Of a stretch of DNA of 35,323 bases, positions 8,930-16,300 are shown piece by piece. A program made the translations under genes and the position numbers. The stretch is taken from positions 1 to 35,323 of the forward strand of contig JANLTP010000232.1 of NCBI GenBank assembly GCA_031363055.1, given 5' to 3'. How positions within the stretch are numbered: position 1 is the stretch's first letter; the number at the start of each line of letters is the position of its first letter. A model generated the notes under the pieces. The model saw nothing but the letters and a program-made list of their open reading frames with translations, was not told where the DNA came from and ran no database searches. Source of the DNA: JANLTP01 sp031363055 (GTDB lineage: Bacteria > Pseudomonadota > Gammaproteobacteria > Burkholderiales > Burkholderiaceae_E).

Positions 8930-9588
8930 GGTTGACTCACCTCGGAATCCAGATTTTCCAACACCACCTGCAATTTATTGCGCAAGTGTGCTTCAAGCAA
9001 ACTGCGCATGGCCGAGGCGTTACGATCGGTCATTGCCTTGAGCATTTCGTCATGTTCCTGTACCGCCGTGTCCCACTTGCGTGGGTTGTAATTTGATTGA
9101 AACCGAAGGCTCTGAATTCGCAGGTTGATCGCGTCATAAGTTTCGGTGAGTACCGGGTTGCGGGCGCAGCGATTGATCAATTGATGGATCTCGCGATTGG
9201 TACGATAGTAAGCCGGCAAGTCACGTCGCACATGGGCGGCCAGCATCTCAAAATGCAAGGCACGCAGCTCCGTCAGTTCGGAGTCGGTGCGGCGGGAGGC
9301 CGCCAATTCACCGGCCAACGCCTCGAGCGCCGACATCAACTCGAATAAATGTTCGATATCTTCGCGAAGCAGGCGTGCAACCGAGGCGCCCCGATTCGGG
9401 TGCAGCTCGATCAGGCGCTCGCCAGCCAGCAACTTCAATGCTTCACGCAAGGGTGTGCGCGAGACACCCAACTGCGCCGCCAGAATCCGCTCATTGAGTT
9501 TGCTGCCCGGCGCCAACAAGCCTTCGGTGATGAGTTCGCGAATACGATCAGCGACCTCCTCATGCAGGGGTGTCCGGGCGATCGCCAT
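8926..9588 (-). CDS. GntR-family transcriptional regulator with FCD ligand domain
   Basis: 220 residues from the ATG at 9588. An in-frame ATG at 9609 exists but lacks a ribosome-binding site, whereas the 9588 start has AAGG at good spacing. Residues 5-70 form the winged helix typical of GntR (VADRIRELI, LGVSRTPLREALKLL, then a beta-wing with NRGASVA). Residues 80-205 are the helical FCD domain; histidines and acidic residues such as those in REIHQLINR and EHDEML fit the metal/carboxylate-binding pocket of this class. FCD regulators usually sense small carboxylic acids and repress neighbouring catabolic genes. The gene is first in the minus-strand operon, and the divergent region in front of it carries candidate operators. 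Inferred role: controls both the dehydrogenase/maeB operon and the divergent aminotransferase set. Confidence 0.9.
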   Translation of the reverse strand: MAIARTPLHEEVADRIRELITEGLLAPGSKLNERILAAQLGVSRTPLREALKLLAGERLIELHPNRGASVARLLREDIEHLFELMSALEALAGELAASRRTDSELTELRALHFEMLAAHVRRDLPAYYRTNREIHQLINRCARNPVLTETYDAINLRIQSLRFQSNYNPRKWDTAVQEHDEMLKAMTDRNASAMRSLLEAHLRNKLQVVLENLDSEVSQP

Positions 9589-9608
9589 GGCAGCACCTTG
9601 GATCAACA

Positions 9609-9622
9609 TTTTGCATTCAAAA
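9609..9622. promoter_or_regulatory. Candidate GntR operator, copy 1 (near regulator start)
   Basis: TTTTGCATTCAAAA is a nearly symmetric 14-mer (TTTTG/CAAAA arms). It matches copy 2 at 9703-9716 in 13 of 14 positions. It sits about 20 bases in front of the GntR start, where it would serve autoregulation. The TTG-N4-CAA core resembles sites used by FCD-type GntR proteins. Confidence 0.5.
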
Positions 9623-9637
9623 AAGTGGTCGATTTTT

Positions 9638-9651
9638 CATGCGATCGCATG
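9638..9651. promoter_or_regulatory. Perfect 14-bp palindrome in the divergent control region
   Basis: CATGCGATCGCATG is its own reverse complement. Two further GCGATC words follow at 9652 and 9663, giving a cluster of this hexamer between the two candidate GntR operators. It may be a site for a second regulator. Confidence 0.35.
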
Positions 9652-9688
9652 GCGATCTTGTGGCGATCGAAACCAGGGCTGGATGAGA

Positions 9689-9717
9689 TTGACATGTGGC
9701 ATTTTTGCATACAAAAT
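9689..9717 (+). promoter_or_regulatory. Candidate sigma-70 promoter for the aminotransferase operon
   Basis: A perfect TTGACA at 9689-9694 is followed after 17 bases by CAAAAT (9712-9717, four of six consensus matches). The candidate operator copy 2 lies inside the spacer and -10 element, a position that would give repression. The start codon is 27 bases beyond the -10 hexamer. Confidence 0.45.
9703..9716. promoter_or_regulatory. Candidate GntR operator, copy 2 (over the plus-strand promoter)
   Basis: TTTTGCATACAAAA, the better symmetric of the two copies, lies across the predicted -10 region of the aminotransferase promoter. Its partner copy is at 9609-9622, with 94 bases between copy starts, about nine helical turns, so a looped arrangement is conceivable. 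Confidence 0.5.
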
Positions 9718-9743
9718 ACAAAAAATGAAGCCAGGAGCGGCAA

Positions 9744-10949
9744 TTGAAACTATCGAATGGGCTGGCACTGAACAGCCACGCCAGCGGTCGGCATTTCCTG
9801 CAGATTCCCGGACCCAGCACGGTGCCGGATCGCATTCTGCGGGCCATGGATTACCCCACCATCGATCATCGCGGACCAGAATTCCAGCAACTCGGCAAAT
9901 CGGTGCTGCACGGATTGAAATCGATTTTCAAAACCAGCAGTCATGTCGTCATCTATCCAGCTTCGGGTACCGGCGCCTGGGAAGCGGCGTTGGTCAACAC
10001 GTTCTCGGCGGGCGATCGCATCCTGATGTGCGAGACCGGCCACTTTGCGACACTCTGGAAGAAACTCGCCGAACGATTCGGCCTGGAAGTCGATTTTCTC
10101 GACGGTGATTGGCGATCCGGCGCAGACCCTGCGCAAATCAGCGCGAAGCTGACAGCCGATGGTGCGCACCGCTATAAAGCTGTGTGCGTTGTCCACAATG
10201 AAACCTCGACCGGTGTGGTCAGCCGCATCAGCGAGATACGGCAAGCCATCGATCGTTGCAAGCACCCGGCACTTTTGTTGGTCGACACGATTTCGTCACT
10301 GGGCTCAGTTGACTACCGTCATGATGAATGGGGTGTTGACGTCACGGTGTCGGGTTCGCAAAAAGGTTTGATGTTGCCACCCGGGCTGTCGTTCAATGCG
10401 ATCAGCACCAAAGCACTGGCGGCCAGCCGCGAGGCCAGGCTGCCGCGCTCTTACTGGGACTGGCAGGAAATGATCGCCTCGAATGCCAACGGCTTTTTTC
10501 CGTACACACCGGCAACCAATCTGCTGTACGGTCTGCACGAGTCGATTGCGATGCTAAATGAAGAAGGACTGGACAATGTATTCGCGCGTCACCATCGACA
10601 TGCACAGGCGACGCGCTCGGCGGCCCGCGCCTGGGGCCTGGAGATTCTGTGCCGCAATGCCAGCGAATACAGTCCGGTGCTGACGGCGCTGATGATGCCC
10701 GAGGGACATCATGCCGACACCTTCAGAAAGATCGCGCTGCAGAGTTTCAACCTGTCGCTCGGGCAAGGCCTCGCCAAGCTCAGCGGCAAGGTTTTCCGGA
10801 TCGGTCATCTGGGTGACTTCAACGATCTGACTCTGATGGGCACTCTATCGGGCGTCGAGATGGCGCTGCAATTGGCGGCGGTGCCACATCAAAAAGGCGG
10901 CGCGCAAGCGGCCATGGACTATCTGGCCGAGATGGCGCCCCATGAATAG
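9744..10949 (+). CDS. Class V aminotransferase, serine/alanine-glyoxylate type
   Basis: 401 residues. The start is a TTG with an AGGAG ribosome-binding site six bases upstream; no in-frame ATG fits. The protein has the hallmarks of the serine-glyoxylate/alanine-glyoxylate aminotransferase family: IPGPSTVP at the N-terminus, the MDYPTIDHRGPEF substrate-site segment, PASGTGAWEA phosphate-binding loop, HNETSTGV, LLVDTISSLGS with the cofactor-contacting Asp, and the PLP lysine K207 in SGSQKGLMLPPG. These enzymes move an amino group from serine, alanine or aspartate to glyoxylate, giving glycine. The closest functional label (SgaA, or the aspartate-glyoxylate enzyme BhcA) cannot be decided by eye. 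The other beta-hydroxyaspartate-cycle genes are absent here. It is first in the plus-strand operon and overlaps the next gene by eight bases. Confidence 0.88.
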   Translation: MKLSNGLALNSHASGRHFLQIPGPSTVPDRILRAMDYPTIDHRGPEFQQLGKSVLHGLKSIFKTSSHVVIYPASGTGAWEAALVNTFSAGDRILMCETGHFATLWKKLAERFGLEVDFLDGDWRSGADPAQISAKLTADGAHRYKAVCVVHNETSTGVVSRISEIRQAIDRCKHPALLLVDTISSLGSVDYRHDEWGVDVTVSGSQKGLMLPPGLSFNAISTKALAASREARLPRSYWDWQEMIASNANGFFPYTPATNLLYGLHESIAMLNEEGLDNVFARHHRHAQATRSAARAWGLEILCRNASEYSPVLTALMMPEGHHADTFRKIALQSFNLSLGQGLAKLSGKVFRIGHLGDFNDLTLMGTLSGVEMALQLAAVPHQKGGAQAAMDYLAEMAPHE

Positions 10950-11931
10950 TCGCCGCCGTTTCTCGAATGGCCTGGCTCTGAGCGCGCTGGCAGCGCTCGG
11001 CTTTGCCAGCAAACAGAGTGCTGCCCAGACCTGGCCCAGCCGACCGATTCGTCTGGTCGTCGGCTTTGCGCCTGGCGGTGGCACCGACATCATTGCGCGT
11101 GCCATGGCACCGAAACTTTCGGAACTGCTCGGCCAACAGGTCGTTGTCGAGAATCGCGCCGGCGCCTCGGGAACCATTGGCGCCGATCTCGTCGCCAAAG
11201 CGCCTGCCGATGGCTACACCCTGTTGATGGGTCATGCCATTTCGAATGCGATTGCGCCCAATGTACTGGCCAAACTGCCCTACGATGCCGCTCAGGATTT
11301 CACACCGGTGACCTACATTGGTTACGTACCCAATGTGCTGGTTGTGCACCCTTCGCTTGCCGCCAACAATGTCGAGGAACTGATTGCGCTGGCGCGCGAA
11401 AAACCGGGTCAACTGACCTATGCTTCGTCGGGTATCGGCAGCTCACAACATCTGGCCGGCGCATTGTTCACCAAAATCACCAACACCCAGATGTTGCATA
11501 TCCCGTACAAGGGTAGCGGCCAAGCCATTGGTGATCTGCTGGCCGGCCAGGTCAACATGAACTTCGACACCATGCCACCGGTGCTTGAACATGCCAAGGC
11601 CGGCAAGCTGCGCGCGCTCGCCATATCCACGGCGCAACGCATGCCGCAACTGCCCAACGTTCCGACCTTTGCCGAAGTCGGAATTCACGGCTTCGACGTC
11701 ACCAACTGGTACTCGATCATGGCACCCCGGGGGCTGCCGAAAGACATTCTCGGAAAACTGACTGAGGCCATCGCCAAGACGCTCGAGGACGCCAGCGTCA
11801 AACCGAAGCTCGAGCCACAAGGCGTCATTTACGGTGGCCCGCGCAACCCGGAAGAGTTCGCCGCGTTCATCAAGGCCGAGTTGAGCAAATATGCCCGGAT
11901 CGCCAAAGAGCTCAACGTCAAGATCGAATGA
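10942..11931 (+). CDS. Bug/TctC-family periplasmic solute-binding protein
   Basis: 329 residues. The N-terminus SRRRFSNGLALSALAAL looks like a twin-arginine (or general) signal peptide, with a likely cut after SAA near residue 28. The mature part carries the family features WPSRPIRLVVGFAPGGGTDIIAR, the VVENRAGASGTIGA loop, ADGYTLLMG, HIPYKGSGQAIGDLLAGQV and NVPTFAEVG. Bug proteins bind small carboxylates or amides in the periplasm; many in Burkholderiales lack dedicated membrane partners, and no TctA/TctB genes are present here. The start overlaps the aminotransferase end by eight bases, so the two are co-translated. The context suggests that the ligand is the acid metabolised by this operon, or a signal for it. 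Confidence 0.92.
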   Translation: MNSRRRFSNGLALSALAALGFASKQSAAQTWPSRPIRLVVGFAPGGGTDIIARAMAPKLSELLGQQVVVENRAGASGTIGADLVAKAPADGYTLLMGHAISNAIAPNVLAKLPYDAAQDFTPVTYIGYVPNVLVVHPSLAANNVEELIALAREKPGQLTYASSGIGSSQHLAGALFTKITNTQMLHIPYKGSGQAIGDLLAGQVNMNFDTMPPVLEHAKAGKLRALAISTAQRMPQLPNVPTFAEVGIHGFDVTNWYSIMAPRGLPKDILGKLTEAIAKTLEDASVKPKLEPQGVIYGGPRNPEEFAAFIKAELSKYARIAKELNVKIE

Positions 11932-11958
11932 CGCACTTATATCAACAATCGAACCGTC

Positions 11959-13182
11959 ATGGCGACCGTTAACACCGAACAAAGACGAACCAACACCGGC
12001 CCGCTGGCCGGTATGAAGGTTCTCGAACTGGCGCAGATCATGGCCGGACCGACCGCCGGCATGATGCTCGCCGATCTCGGCGCGGAGGTCATCAAGGTCG
12101 AGAAACTACCCGGTGGCGATGATGCCCGCAACTACCGTGAGCCGCGCGTCAATGGCGAGTCGGCGCCGTTCATGATGCTCAATCGAAACAAGCGAGGTCT
12201 GGCGCTCGACCTCAAGCAGGACGCCGGCAAGGACGTGCTCAAGCGCATGGTCGCGCGCTCCGATGTTCTGATCGAAAACTACCGGCGCGGCGCCATGGAG
12301 AAACTCGGCCTGGGCTACGAGGTACTCGCGCAGATCAATCCGGGCCTCATCTACAGCGCCGTCTCAGGTTACGGCCGCACGGGGCCTTACCAGGATAAGG
12401 GCGGCTTCGATTTGATCGCACAAGGCTTCGCCGGACTGATGAGCATCACCGGCGAGCCCGGCGGTGCACCGATCAAGACCGGTAATTCGGTGGCTGATAT
12501 CAACGCCGGCATCCTGGCCGCCTTTGGCGTACTGGCGGCCTGGATCCACAAACTGAAGACTGGCGAGGGCCAGGTGGTTGAAACATCGCTCATGGAAGCG
12601 GCGCTGCAACAAACGTACTGGCACGCCGCCATCTTTTTTGCGACCGGCCACTCGCCCACGCCGCTCGGCTCGGGCCATGTTCTGACGGCACCGTACCAGG
12701 CGTTTCGTACTGCCGATGGCTACATCAATCTGGGCGGCGCCAATCAGGCGAATTGGGAGCGTATTGCCGAAACACTGGGACACGCGCAGTGGAAGACTGA
12801 TCCGCGCTATCAGTCGAATCAGTCCCGCATGGAGAATCTCGAGTCATTGATTGCCGACATGCAAGCGGTCCTCGGCACGCAGAGTTCGGCCTACTGGATT
12901 GAGCGCTTCGACGAAGCCGGTGTTCCGATTGGACCGGTGCACTCGATCGCTGAGGCGCTCTCTCACCAACAAGTGCAGGCGCGCGAGATGGTGATCGAAC
13001 TCGATCACCCGAAGGCCGGCAAAACGCGCGCACTCGGGCTGCCTTTGAAAATGTCCAGACATCGACTCAGTGTTGATTACCCGGCGCCGACACTGGGTCA
13101 GCATTCACGCGAAATCCTTAGCGAGTTTGGATTCGAATCGAATGAAATCGACGCGCTTTATGCAGCCAGCGTTATCCGATAG
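11959..13182 (+). CDS. CaiB/BaiF-type (family III) CoA-transferase
   Basis: 407 residues, the normal size for family III. Visible signatures: GMKVLELAQIMAGPTAGMMLADLGAEVIKVE near the N-terminus, LNRNKRGLALDLK, DVLIENYRRGAMEKLGLGY, and the segment GGFDLIAQ whose Asp (about residue 151) is in the place of the nucleophile that forms the acyl-aspartyl intermediate. The C-terminal part has the GVPIGPVHSIAEAL and hydrophobic HPKAG segments of the family. Such enzymes transfer CoA between carboxylic acids (formate/oxalate, succinate/malate or citramalate, carnitine derivatives); the substrate pair is not readable. It follows the Bug gene by 27 bases. The ATG at 11959 has a poor ribosome-binding site; an in-frame ATG at 12013 would start at GMKVLEL and is less likely. 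Confidence 0.92.
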   Translation: MATVNTEQRRTNTGPLAGMKVLELAQIMAGPTAGMMLADLGAEVIKVEKLPGGDDARNYREPRVNGESAPFMMLNRNKRGLALDLKQDAGKDVLKRMVARSDVLIENYRRGAMEKLGLGYEVLAQINPGLIYSAVSGYGRTGPYQDKGGFDLIAQGFAGLMSITGEPGGAPIKTGNSVADINAGILAAFGVLAAWIHKLKTGEGQVVETSLMEAALQQTYWHAAIFFATGHSPTPLGSGHVLTAPYQAFRTADGYINLGGANQANWERIAETLGHAQWKTDPRYQSNQSRMENLESLIADMQAVLGTQSSAYWIERFDEAGVPIGPVHSIAEALSHQQVQAREMVIELDHPKAGKTRALGLPLKMSRHRLSVDYPAPTLGQHSREILSEFGFESNEIDALYAASVIR

Positions 13183-13187
13183 CGCTG

Positions 13188-13221
13188 TTCATCAGATAGT
13201 GCAATTCATCAGCTAGCGCAA
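13188..13221. repeat. Two direct 17-bp repeats in front of the hybrid kinase
   Basis: The units TTCATCAGATAGTGCAA (13188-13204) and TTCATCAGCTAGCGCAA (13205-13221) abut and agree in 15 of 17 positions. A shorter related word (CGATAGCGC) precedes them at the end of the CoA-transferase gene. Another TTCATC occurs in the palindrome that follows. Confidence 0.6.
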
Positions 13222-13224
13222 TAA

Positions 13225-13254
13225 ATGAACCGGTTCATCGGTTTGCCAAAACCG
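13225..13254. promoter_or_regulatory. Two adjoining perfect inverted repeats upstream of the hybrid kinase
   Basis: ATGAACCGGTTCAT (13225-13238) is a perfect 14-bp palindrome. It is followed immediately by CGGTTT-GCCA-AAACCG (13239-13254), a perfect 6-bp stem with a four-base loop. No T-run follows, so a simple terminator is unlikely. Binding sites for a regulator or an attenuating structure in the kinase leader are possible. Confidence 0.5.
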
Positions 13255-13300
13255 CGCTGCGTTAAACTTGAATCACGGGTCGCTGCAGGTACATCACCTC

Positions 13301-16300
13301 ATGAGGCAGGAAATTTTGTCGGCTGGCCTTTTTGCCAAACTGTTATCGGCGCAGTCGTCGATCCGGCGACTTTTTTATTTGCCGGATGGCGAACTGCCAG
13401 ACGGCCAGACGCGTGCTCTGGTACGGGAGACACTCGGGCATTTTGCCTGGTTGACCTTGCTCGGTACCCTGCTGACTTTTCTGCTGGGCTTGTCGGCCAG
13501 CCCGGCGCTCACGGCGCTCGGTGTGGCGTTTGCAGCGATCATATTGCTGATGCGTTGGCTGGCGGCACGACTGCCGGATCACGTGATGGCTTGGACGTTC
13601 CTCGCGACCACTTTAGCGGCGGCGGTCCTGTTGGCGAGGTACGTGCAGACCGTGCAGACGGTTCACATGTTGTTGCTCGCCCTGCCGCTGGTATTTTCAA
13701 CCTTCGTTTACGGGCCGCGACTCGGATTGGCCTACGGTGCCGGTATCGGTCTTATAGGCGCGCTGATGGCCCGCTACGAGGTGAATGCCGGCACGTCGAT
13801 ACATTTCAACCCCTACAACCAGGCGTGGGTACTGTTCGAGCTTTTGCTGTTGCTGTTCTTGCTGGCCATGGGCCTGCGGCGTTACGTTGCGATTGCCCAT
13901 CGAATCTCGAGCGAGGCAGCGACGCGCCAGGCGCGCGCCGATGGCGCCGCACAGGTACAGGCGCGGCTCGAAATGGCATTACGCGCAGGACGCTTTGGCG
14001 TTTGGGAGTTCGACCCGAAGAACAATCGCGCGGTCCTCGACGAGCGCGCACTTGAGTTGCTCGGCCTGCCGGCTGCGCCGAACGAAATCAGCGGTGCGCT
14101 CTGGATGGAGCGTATTCTCGAATCAGACCGCAGCACGGTGCTGTCGCAGATTCAGCAATGGCTGATTGAACGCGGCCCGCTGTTATTGCGCTACCGGGTA
14201 CATGATCGGCAAGGCGCGATTCGCTGGCTCAGCGTTGAACTTGGTGGCGCACCCACGGAGCCGGGCACCCGGATCGCCGGCATACTCGCCGACATCACCG
14301 ATGACATGGCACTGCGATCCAATATGCAGGACGCACTGCGCCGCGCCGACCAGGCACTGGACGTCGCGAAGGGCTTTTTTTTCGAGCTGGACCTGCGCTC
14401 AGGTCACCTGGTGCGCGACCGCCAGGCAGCAAAATTGCTGGGCCTGGCGCATGAGGAAACCGCACGCACTCATGCCGACCTGTTCGCGCTCGTGCCGGAA
14501 CCGGCCCGCCTGCGAGCCTTGCACCGGCTGGACGCCGTCATGCTGGATGGCGGCTCGTCGTTTGACCTCGAGGTGCCTGTCGTCGTGGCCAGCGGTGCGA
14601 TACGCTATTACCGTCTTCTGAGCCAGATCGAACGCGATTCCGGCGGGGCGCCGTTGCGTATCTATGGCATGCAAATGGACGTCACGGAGTCGCGTCAGAC
14701 GCGGCGCGATCTCGAGCGCATGACACGCCGCTTCGAGCTGGTCGCACAGGCTGCCAGTCTGGGACTGTGGCAGTTCGACGTGAAATCGAAAACGATCACC
14801 CAAACATCCTTCGGTGTCAATCTGTTCAATCTGCCGGCGCAGGCGTCGAACAGTCTGGATCTCGTCCTTGAGCGTATCGTTGCGGATGACCGCGAGCTGA
14901 CCAAGGCGGCGTTTTTGCGAACCCTGTCCGGCAATGGCGGGTTTGAAATCACGTACCGCATTGCCAACGCCGGCAAGATCCGCTGGATCCGCAGCGCCGG
15001 TCTGCTGGAGCGAAACGAACAGGGTGAAGGGGTGCGGGTCGCGGGCGTTAATTGGGACATCACCGCCGACATCGAGGCTCGCGAGCAACTGAGCCAGGCC
15101 AACGACCATCTGGGGTTGGCTTTGTCGGCCGCCAATGCCTCGGTATGGGACTACAACAGCGCCAGTGACCTCGTCACTTGGGACGAGCGCGGCAAAGACC
15201 TTTATGGTGTTGATCCGAATCAGGGCGCGCGCCGGATTGACCATATCTATGAGCAGGATCGTGCCCGCATCGATGCGCAGTTCCGCTCACTGCATTCAGA
15301 TCCTAAAGTACGATCTTTTGTGCTCGAGTATCGTATTGACCATCCGCAGCGCGGTCTGCGCTGGCTGCGCTCGATTGGTCGCATTGAGCGCGACACCAAT
15401 CCCAGCCATTTCCGCTCGGTGGGCATCGATATTGATGTCACTGCTGAGCGTACCGCATCGGACGCCATCGAACAGGCGCGCCAGTCGGCCGAGGCCGCCA
15501 GTCACGCCAAGAGTGCGTTTTTGGCCAACATGAGTCATGAAATTCGAACGCCGATGAACGCCATCATTGGCATGACGTCGTTGTCGCATCGCGCCACTTC
15601 GTTGCCACAGGCGAGCTCGTACGCGGCCCAGGCACATGCGGCCGCGCGCGGACTGTTGACAGTATTGAATGATGTGCTCGATTTTTCGAAGATTGAAGCT
15701 GGCCGACTGGATATTGAATCGATTGAGTTTTCAATCGAGGAGGTGCTCGGATCAGTGCTCGATATCGCTGCATTCGGCGCCGCCGAGAAGAACCTGGAAC
15801 TGTTGCTTGATGTCAGCGAGCAAGTATTGACGCGTTATCACGGTGACCCGGCGCGTATCGGCCAAATCCTGCTGAATCTGACCAGCAATGCCATCAAATT
15901 CACCGAGCTGGGATTTGTACGGGTCAACGTCAAACATTCGGCGCAAGGAGGCCTGCGCTTCGAAGTCATTGATACCGGACCCGGCGTGTCGTATCGCGAT
16001 CAGGAAGAGATTTTCGAGCCCTTCGTGCAGGGTGATCAGAGCGCCAGCCGACGCTTTGGTGGAACCGGTTTGGGCCTGTCCATCTGCCGCCGGCTGGCTG
16101 AACTCATGAAGGGGCAACTGGGCGTCAGTTCGCAACCGGGCCTGGGTTCGACTTTCTGGCTTGAACTGCCGCCGCCTGTGCCGGCGCTGCCACCTTCAGC
16201 GCCCGCGCTGCCTCAGTCGGTGCCCGCGCCAGTGCCGCGTCTGAGCTCACCCCTCCCCGGGCTGAGTCCCGAGGTGTTGGTCCTGCATAGCGTACCGACT

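Noticed and set aside
9744..13182. A complete beta-hydroxyaspartate cycle
   Set aside because: Only an aminotransferase of the right type is present; dehydratase, aldolase and iminosuccinate reductase genes are not in the window.
13225..14055. Plus-strand open frame of 276 codons at the start of the kinase
   Set aside because: Shifted frame of the kinase N-terminal region; translation lacks membrane segments and family motifs, and the kinase frame has PAS and membrane features here.
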